A stretch of 64,000 nucleotides of DNA, taken from contig NC_005027.1 in the NCBI RefSeq assembly GCF_000196115.1, positions 3,224,001 to 3,288,000 on the forward strand. Reading direction: 5' to 3'. Under the pieces are notes generated by a model, which was not told where the DNA came from, made no database searches, and saw only the letters and a list, made by a program, of their open reading frames with translations. Below are positions 45,296 to 55,081 of the stretch, one piece after another. A program made the translations under genes and the position numbers. Origin of the DNA: Rhodopirellula baltica SH 1. GTDB lineage: Bacteria; Planctomycetota; Planctomycetia; Pirellulales; Pirellulaceae. Position 1 is the first letter of the stretch. The number at the start of each line of letters is the position of its first letter.

Positions 45296-47181
45296 GCCGC
45301 GATCTCACGCGATTTCAGGATAAAATAACTGACAATGAAGGCAAGCAGGACGTACCCGAACGTTGCCGTGGCGTGCCGCGCGAGCAACGCACCGAAAATA
45401 TCGAAGCCCGATGCGGCGTACTCCGCCGTCTCGACCATTTTGGGAAGGTTGGGCAGTGCCGTGGCGATCGCATCAAGGCCGTAAACAATGGCCGCGTCGA
45501 CCGTTTTGATCACCTTTGCCGCGACCGTGTCGACATCCAACTGAGTCGTCATGGCGTCTTGGCGAAGCAAACGAACCATCGATTCGATTGGCCCGCCTCC
45601 ACGCTCGATACCGCTGTCGATGTAGTGACGCGTATCGAACACTTGTTCCGCAGAGAAACCGAGGAGCACGCAGACGAAAGTCGAAATCATCGCGACGGGT
45701 CCAGTCAAAAACGTACTGAACATCACGCCGAAGGCGATCACCATCGTCATCTGCAACCAAATCGACCCGTAGGCTTTGGTGAGGTTCCAACCAAACGAGT
45801 TGTCGGCGGGGTGCAGATACACGCCGCTCTTCGTCACACCCAAATACTGAGCGCGGTCGAGGCAGCGAACGATGATCATGATTTGGCCTTCTTCGTTAAC
45901 CAAATCTTCAAACACGCTGAGCATGCGAGTTTCGCTGCCGTCAGTGCCCTCAATCTCGAGCGGCAAAATCTTTTCGTCGACTTCATACTCATCCACGATG
46001 AAAGCAACCGGATTGCTTTCGATCGCTTTGTCGGGGTGCTTCATGGTGACCGAACCGCGAATGCCGGTTTCGATGTCACCCTTGTATGAACGGTAGGCTC
46101 GCAACGAGAGATCAACCGGAATGCCATCGGGATAGCGTTCTTGCGTCACGTTATCAAACGTGAACTCGGCGGTACCGAGCGACCCGCCTTCGACGTAGCC
46201 GTGCTCGATCTTGCGGTTACCCTTGGCGACACCAATCAGACGAGCGATGCCCGTGCTGCTGTAGCCACCGGCCAAACGTTCGTTTCCAACGTCGATGCCT
46301 TCCTCTTGCAAATTGCCCGATCGGTCACGGAAACGGATCGAACCATAGGATGGGATCCGAGCTCGCAAAGCACCCTGGGGTGGCCCGATCTGAAACGTTC
46401 CATCTTCGCTGCGACGGACGACGTGACGGTGACCACGAACAATATTCGTGAGCCCTTCGCCGGTTTCGTCCAACTTGAACGTGTGGGAGTGGAACTGGAC
46501 GTAGTCGGTCTCACCTTCGTATCCGCCACCAGGCAATTCACGAACTTCGACGACTTCTTGATGGGTGTGATCCAAACCGCGAACCACAAATACCCAACTG
46601 AGCAAACCCATTGGGACGAGGATCATCGTGCCGACGCCAACAAACCCAAGCATTCGACCGGCGATGATTTCAGTCGCTCGAACGGGTTTGGTGACGATCG
46701 TGTAGATCGTTTTGTTCTTGATGTCTTCAGGCAGCGAGAATGCACTGATGAACAATGCCAATGCCAAGACCAAGTAGTTGGTCATCGTCAGCACAAAGCT
46801 GACATAAAGTCGGGCCGGGTCGTCGCTTTGCGGGTTGAGATACCAACCTGCAAGTAACAACAACACAACAAACAATCCGACGATGTAGAGCACCTTTCGT
46901 CGAAGTGCTTCTTTAAACGAGAGCCTCGCGAGAGCAAAGATGCGTCGCAGGCTGGTGCCGGGCAGGTCGAATCGAAAGAAGTCTCGAACAGCACGGGCGA
47001 CGGCAAAGAAGCCTTCTCCAGAACCGTATCGGGACGACGAGATCACGTATCCCGCGATCAATCCCAGCACGATGGCCAGGACCAACAACACGATCCCCTT
47101 CAACGCGGCACTTTCTAGAAACGCACCGTCTCGAAAGAACCATTCTGAATACGACCAGAAATCTTCCGGTTGTAGGTTCAT
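45292..47181 (-). CDS. ABC-2 type transporter permease
   Basis: A 629-residue multi-pass protein with hydrophobic helices in the N-terminal quarter ([38 protein letters not shown]) and more near 150-220, then a large ~250-residue hydrophilic insert and helices near the C-terminus ([20 protein letters not shown]). The insert is likely extracytoplasmic. The arrangement fits ABC-2 permeases of the planctomycete type. It lies between its ATPase and the coiled-coil partner with 4-bp overlaps on both sides. Confidence 0.82.
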   Translation of the reverse strand: MNLQPEDFWSYSEWFFRDGAFLESAALKGIVLLVLAIVLGLIAGYVISSSRYGSGEGFFAVARAVRDFFRFDLPGTSLRRIFALARLSFKEALRRKVLYIVGLFVVLLLLAGWYLNPQSDDPARLYVSFVLTMTNYLVLALALFISAFSLPEDIKNKTIYTIVTKPVRATEIIAGRMLGFVGVGTMILVPMGLLSWVFVVRGLDHTHQEVVEVRELPGGGYEGETDYVQFHSHTFKLDETGEGLTNIVRGHRHVVRRSEDGTFQIGPPQGALRARIPSYGSIRFRDRSGNLQEEGIDVGNERLAGGYSSTGIARLIGVAKGNRKIEHGYVEGGSLGTAEFTFDNVTQERYPDGIPVDLSLRAYRSYKGDIETGIRGSVTMKHPDKAIESNPVAFIVDEYEVDEKILPLEIEGTDGSETRMLSVFEDLVNEEGQIMIIVRCLDRAQYLGVTKSGVYLHPADNSFGWNLTKAYGSIWLQMTMVIAFGVMFSTFLTGPVAMISTFVCVLLGFSAEQVFDTRHYIDSGIERGGGPIESMVRLLRQDAMTTQLDVDTVAAKVIKTVDAAIVYGLDAIATALPNLPKMVETAEYAASGFDIFGALLARHATATFGYVLLAFIVSYFILKSREIAA

Positions 47182-48203
47182 GCCTGTCCTCCGTCGCTGT
47201 CGCTGCTGCCATCATTGGCGGAAGCCGCGTCGGAACCTTGGGAAACTCGGCGAGCCCCTGGTCGAGCCTCGCTCTCACGAACGATGTTGAGGAACAAGTC
47301 TTCCATCGTCGCCGTTGGGTTGTCGATCGATTGAACCGTTCCACCGTGTCGTGCGATAACGTCTGCGATTTCGGTCTTGGCCGCGTCGGACAATCCCGTC
47401 GCATGGACTTCGGTCACATCTTGAACCTTCAACAGGTCACTGACTCGGCCGAGCTCTTTCAGCTCACCCTGGTGCAGAATCGCGACGCGATCGCAAACGT
47501 CTTGAACGTCGGCAAGCTGGTGGCTGCACAGCAGGACGGTTTTGCCTTGGTCTCGAAGGCCAAGGATCAAGTCCTTCATTTCGCGAGTACCGATTGGGTC
47601 CAAACCGGTGGTCGGTTCGTCCAACAGGATGAGGTCGGGGTCGTTGATCAATGCCTGAGCCAAACCGACTCGGCGGGTCATCCCCTTACTGTATTCCTTC
47701 AACTGGCGGTGCTTGGCACCCTGAAGCCCCACCATTTCGATCAACTGCGACACGCGGTCACGTCGCTCGGAGGCGGACAGGTCAAACAGTCGGCCATAGA
47801 AGTCGAGTGTTTCGTCCGCGGTCAGAAATTTGTACAGGTACGATTCTTCGGGCAAATACCCGATCCGCTCGTTCTTGCTGGTTTCGCTGGCGTCTTGGTC
47901 GAACACCAAAACACGTCCACTGGTTGGAAACAACAGCCCGAGGATCAGTTTGATGGTGGTGGATTTGCCGCTTCCGTTGGGCCCCAGCAAGCCGAAGATT
48001 TCTCCAGGGCGGACTTCGATGTCCAAGGACTTCAACGCGTGAACCTTTTTCCGGCCCCAAAAGTCACGGTAAATCTTGCTCAGGTTGCGGGTCTCGATGA
48101 CGACCGAGCTGGAGGCGTCGGCAGAATCCGGTGTCGCGGTTTGCGGCGCGTCAGCCACAGCCGCATTGGGTTCGGTACTCACGGATGAAGGATCCCGACT
48201 CAA
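47178..48203 (-). CDS. ABC transporter ATP-binding protein
   Basis: The motor of the exporter: Walker [12 protein letters not shown]-loop around [13 protein letters not shown], signature [16 protein letters not shown], Walker [14 protein letters not shown], and H-loop [12 protein letters not shown]. The 341-residue protein has a ~40-residue polar N-terminal extension and a C-terminal helical segment. It is first in the three-gene operon. The signature SKGM rather than LSGGQ is normal for this subgroup (drug/export ATPases). Confidence 0.93.
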   Translation of the reverse strand: MSRDPSSVSTEPNAAVADAPQTATPDSADASSSVVIETRNLSKIYRDFWGRKKVHALKSLDIEVRPGEIFGLLGPNGSGKSTTIKLILGLLFPTSGRVLVFDQDASETSKNERIGYLPEESYLYKFLTADETLDFYGRLFDLSASERRDRVSQLIEMVGLQGAKHRQLKEYSKGMTRRVGLAQALINDPDLILLDEPTTGLDPIGTREMKDLILGLRDQGKTVLLCSHQLADVQDVCDRVAILHQGELKELGRVSDLLKVQDVTEVHATGLSDAAKTEIADVIARHGGTVQSIDNPTATMEDLFLNIVRESEARPGARRVSQGSDAASANDGSSDSDGGQA

Positions 48204-48376
48204 AGAGAAAAGACGAATAAAATGGATGAAGGAGACTCATCAAAAATCCGAGCCTACGGAGAAGTCCCCTACGCTACGAGGCATTCTCCCAGACGGTTCG
48301 GGGTTGTCAGCCATGGTTTCTATTTTTATCACTGCGACTGTTCGATTCCCGCATGCTAACGCCGCGCGGGCGATCC

Positions 48377-49984
48377 ATGTCCCGGCGTCACCGACCATTT
48401 CACCCCGATCACGATGATTCAGAGATCGAAAGCAGATCGACCGTGATCTCGCGAAAAAGTGATGCCTATCAAGCCGCACTGGGTTGGTTGGTCGACCGAA
48501 TTGACTACGAAAAGCTGGCATCCTCCGGTTCGCGTTACCGTTTTACACTGGATCGAATGCGGGATTTGATCCAGCGTCTGGGCCATGGTCAGCATCTCAC
48601 GGTCGATTCAACTGAACTCGGCCAAAGCCCCCCATCCAGCGAGAATCAATCCTCCGTGGTTGAATTGGCGAGGCCGGATTCGATCGTTCAGCCAAGCAAA
48701 TCAACCGGCGTTCAAATCGTCCACCTGGCGGGCACCAAAGGAAAAGGCAGCGCCGCCACCATGGTCGCCGCACTGCTCCACTCCGCCGGATACCGTGTTG
48801 GTCTTTACACTTCGCCGCACCTAGTGAATCTGGAAGAACGCTTCCGAGTCGATGGTGAGATCGCGACTCCGGAGGAGATGATCGGACTGATCGACTCCAT
48901 GAGACCGATCGTCGAAGCGATGACGGCCGCTCCCATCGGTGGCCCGTCGTTCTTTGAACTGACCACAGCGATGGCGATTGAACACTTTCACCGACGACAG
49001 TGCGACATCTGGGTTTTGGAAACCGGTTTGGGCGGACGGCTCGACAGCACCAATGTTTTTCAAAGTCACGCCACCGCGATCACCAGCATTGGGCTGGATC
49101 ACCAACACGTTTTGGGTGATACGGCAGAGCTGATCGCAGCCGAAAAAGCGGGAATTTTCAAACGAGACACGCCAGCCATCAACGGCGTCCCCGCAGGTCC
49201 AGTGCGTGACGTAATCGTGCGAATCGCCAACCAAATCGGCGCTCCGCTGATGCACCTTGGTGACGAGATCCAGATCACTCCGAACACAGAGTCCCAGAAA
49301 TGCTGGGGCAGCAGCTTCCAAATCAGCGGACTTGGCGATTGGATGCCCGGGGACACGGTCGTCGATCTAAAGCTCGAAGGAGCACACCAGATTCGCAACG
49401 CCGCGATCGCGCTGGCGTTGGTCGATGCCTTGCCCGACGTCACGCGAAAACTTCGTCCCGAACAATGCATCCATCAGTGTCTATCGTCACTGCAAATGGA
49501 AGCTCGACTGGAACGTTTCGATTTATCGGACGACCGGGTGGTGTTGCTAGACACGGCTCACAATGCCGACTCGATCGAAGCGATGCTAAACGTATTGAAT
49601 CAGCGTATGGCGGGGCGGCGGCGATTGTGCTTGTTCGGCACCAGCGCCGACAAGAATGTGCTGGCGATGCTGCAAAGAATGCAGCCGCACTTCGACCAAT
49701 GGACGCTCACTCGATACGAAGGCAACCCGCGATTCGTACCGGTCGACGATTTGAACCGAACGGCACTGCAAGCAGGCCTGTCTCCCGATCGCATCACCTC
49801 ATTCGAACACCCCATTGCGGCAGTTCAAAACGCCGTCAACTCTCTTAACACCGGAGACGTCCTGGTCATCTGCGGCTCGTTCTTTCTCGCCGCCGAGATT
49901 CGACCTTGGTTGGTTCAGTGTTGCGGTTCGTCGTCGGTTTCAACGACTTCTTCGTCTTCAACCGACGGCTCGTCGAGCGGTTGA
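48377..49984 (+). CDS. folC: Folylpolyglutamate/dihydrofolate synthase
   Basis: ATP-dependent ligase adding glutamate to folates (and dihydropteroate). The 535-residue product contains the P-loop VHLAGTKGKGSAATM, the SPHLVNLEERFRVDG segment, FFELTTAMAIEHF, LETGLGGRLDSTN and the C-terminal LLDTAHNADSIEAM. It is longer than usual because of a polar ~60-residue N-terminus and a Ser/Thr-rich tail. The start is uncertain: ATG 48353 adds eight residues. The last 70 bp overlap the convergent CNNM-like gene. Confidence 0.92.
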   Translation: MSRRHRPFHPDHDDSEIESRSTVISRKSDAYQAALGWLVDRIDYEKLASSGSRYRFTLDRMRDLIQRLGHGQHLTVDSTELGQSPPSSENQSSVVELARPDSIVQPSKSTGVQIVHLAGTKGKGSAATMVAALLHSAGYRVGLYTSPHLVNLEERFRVDGEIATPEEMIGLIDSMRPIVEAMTAAPIGGPSFFELTTAMAIEHFHRRQCDIWVLETGLGGRLDSTNVFQSHATAITSIGLDHQHVLGDTAELIAAEKAGIFKRDTPAINGVPAGPVRDVIVRIANQIGAPLMHLGDEIQITPNTESQKCWGSSFQISGLGDWMPGDTVVDLKLEGAHQIRNAAIALALVDALPDVTRKLRPEQCIHQCLSSLQMEARLERFDLSDDRVVLLDTAHNADSIEAMLNVLNQRMAGRRRLCLFGTSADKNVLAMLQRMQPHFDQWTLTRYEGNPRFVPVDDLNRTALQAGLSPDRITSFEHPIAAVQNAVNSLNTGDVLVICGSFFLAAEIRPWLVQCCGSSSVSTTSSSSTDGSSSG

Positions 49985-51111
49985 ATGCCAATTCGAGCCG
50001 CTCGTTCTTCCCAACGTTTTCGAGCGTACTGTTGCAAATCGACTTGCTTGTCCGATTCGTCGACAATCTCCAGGCCGAGCAATGTTTCAACCAAGTCTTC
50101 CAGCGTTACCAATCCGACGATGCTGCCATAGGCGTCGCTGACCATCGCCAAATGGTGCCGTCCCTCGAGAAGGATTTCCAACAACTTGGGCAGCGGGCGA
50201 TTGTGCCGAACCACGGCGACGGGACGCAGGAATTCTTTTAGCTGACGGTCCGATTGGCCGCGAGTGTGAGCGAGCAGCAAGTCGACTTTCAGCACAAATC
50301 CGGTGATACGATCGAGTTGCTGATCGTAAATCGGAATCCGAGAAACCGGCAGATCCACCACCTCGCCGCTGAGCGTCGACGACTCTGCATCGGTCGAGCC
50401 ATCGCGATTGGAATCGCTGTCGCCGGACTGGTCAGGCGATGCTTTTTCAAGCAATTCTCCCACGGTCATCGTTTCGGGATAGGCGATGATGACGACCCGC
50501 GGAGTCATGATGTCCTGCGCGGTCAAATCGGGCAGCCGCATCAACGATTGAAACACGCGCGATTCGTGATCATCCAACACACCCTGCTGAGCTCCGATTT
50601 CGGCCATCGCGGAAAGCTCATCTCGGGTCAGCGTGTGGTGACTTTTTCCGCCTGACAAAACTTTGGTCAGCTGCTCGCTCATCCAAACCAACGGATACAA
50701 CAAGACAATCAAATAGCCCACCGAAGCTGCCACCATTGGACCAAGCGTTCGCCAGTGCAACGCACCAATGGTCTTCGGAATGATCTCACTGAAGACCAAT
50801 ACCAAAAGCGTCATCAACGCACTGGCAATCCCCACCGCATGACCACCGTAGGCCGTGTCGCCATACAACTTGGATGCCTCGGCCCCCACTCCCGCCGCAC
50901 CAATCGTGTGGGCAATCGTGTTCAAACTCAAAATCGCTGCCAACGGACGATCGATGTTGGCCTTCAACCGGCTCAAACGTTTCGCCGCGATCGGCTTGGT
51001 CTTTTCCAGCGTTGCAACGAACGAGGGTGTGATCGACAGCAACACCGCTTCGGCAACACTGCAGTAAAAAGAGAAGCCGATGGCCGCGACGAGATAAACT
51101 AGCAGAAGCAT
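49915..51111 (-). CDS. CNNM/CorC-family membrane protein with CBS domains
   Basis: A 398-residue protein with an N-terminal DUF21 domain of about four hydrophobic helices (YLVAAIGFSFYCSVAEAVLL, ALMTLLVLVFSEIIPKTIGA) and two CBS domains (VFQSLMRLPDLTAQDIMTPR and LLEGRHHLAMVSDAYGSIVG). Members act in Mg2+/Co2+ transport or ion homeostasis. An acidic Asp/Ser insert lies between the CBS modules, and the tail is strongly acidic; the usual C-terminal CorC_HlyC domain is absent. Its final codons overlap folC on the other strand. Confidence 0.88.
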   Translation of the reverse strand: MLLLVYLVAAIGFSFYCSVAEAVLLSITPSFVATLEKTKPIAAKRLSRLKANIDRPLAAILSLNTIAHTIGAAGVGAEASKLYGDTAYGGHAVGIASALMTLLVLVFSEIIPKTIGALHWRTLGPMVAASVGYLIVLLYPLVWMSEQLTKVLSGGKSHHTLTRDELSAMAEIGAQQGVLDDHESRVFQSLMRLPDLTAQDIMTPRVVIIAYPETMTVGELLEKASPDQSGDSDSNRDGSTDAESSTLSGEVVDLPVSRIPIYDQQLDRITGFVLKVDLLLAHTRGQSDRQLKEFLRPVAVVRHNRPLPKLLEILLEGRHHLAMVSDAYGSIVGLVTLEDLVETLLGLEIVDESDKQVDLQQYARKRWEERAARIGIQPLDEPSVEDEEVVETDDEPQH

Positions 51112-51349
51112 GTAAGTCGAATTCAGTGAGAAGGAACCGGAGCTCGGGCGTCGCCATCATACAGCACACGCAAGTCGTGTAACCGCCCACTAATTTTATC
51201 GAAATCACACCGGGCGGACGCTGGCGTCCATCGATTTGGCCGCGACCGGTTCCTCCCTCCGCCGGGATCGCTAAGCTTCACAAGGTCGTCCCCAACGTTC
51301 AATCACCAATCGCATCCAGCCAACCGCTCCTCGCCGCTCGAGCTTTGTC

Positions 51350-52192
51350 ATGTCTGTCCAACCGATCCCATCCGGCATCGTCGTCACGGGCGCCTCCAGC
51401 GGCATCGGCCAGGCGATCGCGATTCGACTGGCGGAATCTGAACGTTCCGCAGGCAGGCGTTCTCGATTCCTGATCCACTACCGTCAAAATCAGGACGGTG
51501 CTGAATCGACCGCCGCCGCGATCCGAGAACAAAACCAAGAGGCCGAAATCATCGCCGCTGATCTAGCTGATTCAAACGATGTGCGGCGGTTGGCTGAAGA
51601 CGCATTCGAACTTCTCGGCGACATCCAAACCTGGGTCAACAATGCTGGCTTGGATGTGTTGACCGGTGCCGCGGCAGATTGGTCCTTCGACGAAAAACTT
51701 CAGAGACTGCTGGCCGTGGACGTCCAAGGCACCATCGCCCTTTCGCGATTGGTCGGCGAACAGTTGAAGCGACAAGTCTTCTCGCAGAAACGGAACGATT
51801 CGATCGTACCGTCGATGACCTTCATTGGCTGGGACCAAGCTCCGCTGGGAATGGAAGGCGATGCGGGGATGATGTTTGGCCCCGTCAAAGCCGCCGTGAT
51901 GGCATTTTCGGCTTCGCTTGCTCAAACGCTAGCACCGCACGTGCGAGTCAACACGGTCTCACCGGGTTGGACGCAAACCGCCTGGGGTAAAACGACGTCA
52001 GGCTACTGGGACGACCGAGCAAAACACCAATCGCTGATGAACCGATGGGGGCGTCCCGAAGACATCGCCGAAGCGGTCGCGTACTTGGTCGCTCCAACAA
52101 ACTGCTTTGTCACCGGGCAAAACATCAACATCAATGGTGGCTGGAATCGTCGCTTTGACGCTCCGCCAACATCTCGTCAATCAGAGTTGTGA
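51350..52192 (+). CDS. SDR-family protein lacking the catalytic tyrosine
   Basis: A 280-residue short-chain dehydrogenase/reductase: cofactor motif TGASSGIGQAIAIRLAES, NNAGLDVLTGAAAD, and VRVNTVSPGWTQT after the active site. The usual YxxxK is FxxxK here (MMFGPVKAAVMAF, codons TTT...AAA), and the expected Ser in front is replaced in MTFIGWDQ. NAD(P) binding is likely, but normal ketoreductase catalysis is doubtful; it may be a regulatory or altered enzyme. The last 62 bp overlap the convergent glycosyltransferase gene. Confidence 0.85.
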   Translation: MSVQPIPSGIVVTGASSGIGQAIAIRLAESERSAGRRSRFLIHYRQNQDGAESTAAAIREQNQEAEIIAADLADSNDVRRLAEDAFELLGDIQTWVNNAGLDVLTGAAADWSFDEKLQRLLAVDVQGTIALSRLVGEQLKRQVFSQKRNDSIVPSMTFIGWDQAPLGMEGDAGMMFGPVKAAVMAFSASLAQTLAPHVRVNTVSPGWTQTAWGKTTSGYWDDRAKHQSLMNRWGRPEDIAEAVAYLVAPTNCFVTGQNININGGWNRRFDAPPTSRQSEL

Positions 52193-53327
52193 TCTGATCA
52201 GCTGAGTTGTCAGGCGTTCGATCGACAACTGATTGCCGCGCCTGCTGACGCATTTCCATTCGTTTCTGCACATCCAGTTTGGCGTAGGCATTGACAGCAC
52301 ACGCCAACGAGGCCGGTTGATCTATCTCGACGATCCAACCGTTGTATCCGTCGCGAATCAAGGTCGTCACGGCCTGAGCCCGATCATTCCCAATCACGAC
52401 CAAGCCGCTGTGAAGAGCCTCGTCGACGACCAACCCCCATTCGTCACCACGGGTCGGGAAGAACATGATCTCATGTTCGTGATAAGCGTCACGAATTTGT
52501 TCGGCGTCACAATTGCCTCGCCAATCGATCTTCAAGTTCTCCGGCGTCGGCACCGTTTCTAGTTCAGCCAACAATGGGCCACCGCCGATCAGTGTCCAAT
52601 CGATGAGCGATTCCGGGGATTGATGCGCCACATCAATCATGTTCGCCAGGCCTTCGCGAACACCTTTGCGATCGATCAATTGGCCGACGGTCAAGACGCG
52701 AACACGATCGGCTGATTGGGTTTTCAGTTCGCCCATGTAGATCTTGGTCGGGTCCGCCGAGTAATGAAACGGAGCCAGGCGTTTTTTCGGAACACCGAGC
52801 TCAAGCAACCATTGCTTGCACTCGGGACCGTGGTACGTCACCCGATCAGCTCGGGCGAGTAACAACGACCGCTGTTTTCTTCGCAACCATCCCGATCGAC
52901 TGGCTTCGATCCAAGGCGAAGTGCTGACGGCGATGATCAATTGGCATCGACGCTGGCGAAGACCAAACCAGCCTGACCGAGCGCAATGCAACGCCGCCAG
53001 CATCGACCGAGCACCAAGTTCAGCCGAGACCACCACATCGGCGCGAGCCCGCCGGAGCTGTTTCAACGTATCGATGGGAAAGTGCACATAGTTCACATCG
53101 GTGTAGCCGCTCGGATGATGGTCGGTTCGCGTGCGAGTCCATGTTCTTTGCTGACGGACATCCAGACCACCATCCTCAGCCTTCCATGATCGATTGCCTT
53201 CCATTGCAACGGACAGCAAGACGATCAGTTTGTTAACACGCTGATTCCACGCTTGAGCAATCGCGATCACATCCGGTGCAAAGAAATTCAGCAGATAAAC
53301 GACGGTGGCCGACGAAGCTCGTTTCAC
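52131..53327 (-). CDS. GT4-type glycosyltransferase
   Basis: A 398-residue retaining glycosyltransferase of the GT-B fold. The C-terminal half has VRVLTVGQLIDRKGV, the DWRGNCDAEQIRDAYHEHE segment and FFPTRGDEWGLVVDEALHSG with the conserved Glu pair (E-x7-E-like), as in family 4. The N-terminal half has VVVSAELGARSMLAAL and VTYHGPECKQWLLELG. Its ATG overlaps the O-antigen-ligase-like stop by 4 bp. Together the two genes suggest assembly of a surface polysaccharide or glycan. Confidence 0.85.
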   Translation of the reverse strand: MKRASSATVVYLLNFFAPDVIAIAQAWNQRVNKLIVLLSVAMEGNRSWKAEDGGLDVRQQRTWTRTRTDHHPSGYTDVNYVHFPIDTLKQLRRARADVVVSAELGARSMLAALHCARSGWFGLRQRRCQLIIAVSTSPWIEASRSGWLRRKQRSLLLARADRVTYHGPECKQWLLELGVPKKRLAPFHYSADPTKIYMGELKTQSADRVRVLTVGQLIDRKGVREGLANMIDVAHQSPESLIDWTLIGGGPLLAELETVPTPENLKIDWRGNCDAEQIRDAYHEHEIMFFPTRGDEWGLVVDEALHSGLVVIGNDRAQAVTTLIRDGYNGWIVEIDQPASLACAVNAYAKLDVQKRMEMRQQARQSVVDRTPDNSADQITTLIDEMLAERQSDDSSHH

Positions 53328-54667
53328 GTTGTGCCCGATATCCCTGGTCGACCGAAAAAGCCCGTCCCTGGCTCGGCGGCCTCTTCCTGATCGCGTTGTG
53401 AACGTTCCGCTTCGATCATGTCAATTTGCGTTGCATCAACCAAAACGGGATAGAAGATGCACATCAACCACACAATCGTGCATGGTCCGGGAAACGTTTC
53501 TAAAACAGTGTCTTCGGTCATGCACGACAGCACCGTGAATGCTGAAAGGGCGCGAAGCAACAGGTGCTCGCTACCAAAAATCAAAAACACGTTCCAAAGC
53601 AGCAAACATGCCATCAACGCACCTGCGATCACTCCACCAGCAAGCGTCGCGTGAAGAACCGCGTTATGAGTCGCTTGCGAAAACTCCAACATCAAAATCG
53701 GTGCCGCGTTGAAACCGTGACCAATGATGGGCCGGTTCGCGATCAAGCTGATTCCCTTGGCCCAAATTTCTGATCGCCCCGTTCCGCTGGTGATTTCTTC
53801 CGCGTCTCCCGACTTGGATACCTTCGCAAGAATTTTACCGACGAAATGATCTTCTTGACCGGTGACGTAAATCGACGTGACGCCAACCACACCCAGCAAC
53901 GCCACCAACGCGATCGCGGAAACACCAAGCCGACTGGTCAATCGGTCCAGGAACAAAATGCACATTCCAAACGCACCCGCGACCAGAGCGGTACGACTCC
54001 AAGCGAGGTATGCCGACAGTGCAAAACACGCCGCCAGTGGAATCGCGACGTTCAGTTGCAATGTGCCTTTTCGAACCAAGTACAACGTTGCAAGCCCTCC
54101 CAAAACCATGGCGCGTCCGACCGCGTTGGGGTGAGCCGTTCCGGACATCCGGTTGACCACCAAACCATCGGCCAACAACTCTGGGAACAAACCGTATTTG
54201 GGCACGAACACGTAAAAGAACAATGCCAACGTCATCGTTGCGGTGACCCCCACCAAGATCGCGCTGACCATGCCCCGCAAACCCAACGTGAATAACGCAA
54301 CGATGATGAAAGCAACATAGGCAACGTTGATCATTGCCACTGCCAGCGAGGCTCCGCTAATCGCAATCGGTGTGGCCAGCAACACCAGAAACAGGATCGT
54401 CAGCAACATGACCGGCGGAAGAGTCGTCATCGTCTGGCGAACGCTCGCAGATGTTAGTGCGCCGTATGCGCCGACGACGAAAGCCATCCCTGCAATCAGC
54501 AACTTGCACGCGACTTGCCCGTCCAGCCCAACCGTCATGGTTTCGGCATCCGACGAGATATCCAGCGGTCCAAAGAATGTCGATAGAGCGACCAAACACC
54601 AGGTCGTGGCCGCCAGCAACGAGGATTCCTTCCATGCCGTTCGAAATTGCTGGGCGAGATGCAGCAT
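53324..54667 (-). CDS. O-antigen ligase/polymerase-like membrane protein
   Basis: A 447-residue polytopic protein with about ten to twelve hydrophobic helices. The central part has the ligase-type sequence SAYLAWSRTALVAGAFG and the periplasmic loop motif GTGRSEIWAKGISLIANRPI with GHGFNA, matching the Wzy_C/RfaL group that polymerises or transfers O-polysaccharide units. The C-terminus is a short polar tail. It is first in an operon with the glycosyltransferase. The 414 bp upstream (54668-55081) are divergent from serC; I see no gene or clear promoter there. Confidence 0.83.
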   Translation of the reverse strand: MLHLAQQFRTAWKESSLLAATTWCLVALSTFFGPLDISSDAETMTVGLDGQVACKLLIAGMAFVVGAYGALTSASVRQTMTTLPPVMLLTILFLVLLATPIAISGASLAVAMINVAYVAFIIVALFTLGLRGMVSAILVGVTATMTLALFFYVFVPKYGLFPELLADGLVVNRMSGTAHPNAVGRAMVLGGLATLYLVRKGTLQLNVAIPLAACFALSAYLAWSRTALVAGAFGMCILFLDRLTSRLGVSAIALVALLGVVGVTSIYVTGQEDHFVGKILAKVSKSGDAEEITSGTGRSEIWAKGISLIANRPIIGHGFNAAPILMLEFSQATHNAVLHATLAGGVIAGALMACLLLWNVFLIFGSEHLLLRALSAFTVLSCMTEDTVLETFPGPCTIVWLMCIFYPVLVDATQIDMIEAERSQRDQEEAAEPGTGFFGRPGISGTT

Positions 54668-55081
54668 GGCGAAGTGGAATCGACTCAGAAAAAGCTAGCG
54701 GAGATCAGACAGCAATCGTCCCCCCAGCTTAATTGGCCCGCCACTTTTTCGAAGGCGTGTTTTGATTCCGAGCGATGGTGGGACTGTTTTCTCGCCAATT
54801 CCGCCCGATTTTCGGACCAGACCGCGCACGCGGCTACCGAACGGGGAAGACAAGGCGTGGTCCTTGGTGATTCCAAAACTTCCGTTCTCAATGGACTCTC
54901 GCCCTAAACCGTGCAATCGGTTCAGCAATCGACCTGCGTCAAATCGGCCTCCCGCCGGCGTTCGGGTTGCCTTCCGCATCTGGGCATGGACGTTTAGAAT
55001 TCGCCAAAACTTGTTCCGGCATCAGGCCTTTCACCCCCGGAACCTCCTCCCCATCACCCCTATGCAACCGAGCCGCCTCGA

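Noticed and set aside
54668-55081. Small genes in the interval before serC
   Set aside because: Frames of 68-107 codons exist on both strands but have no start context or recognisable motif.
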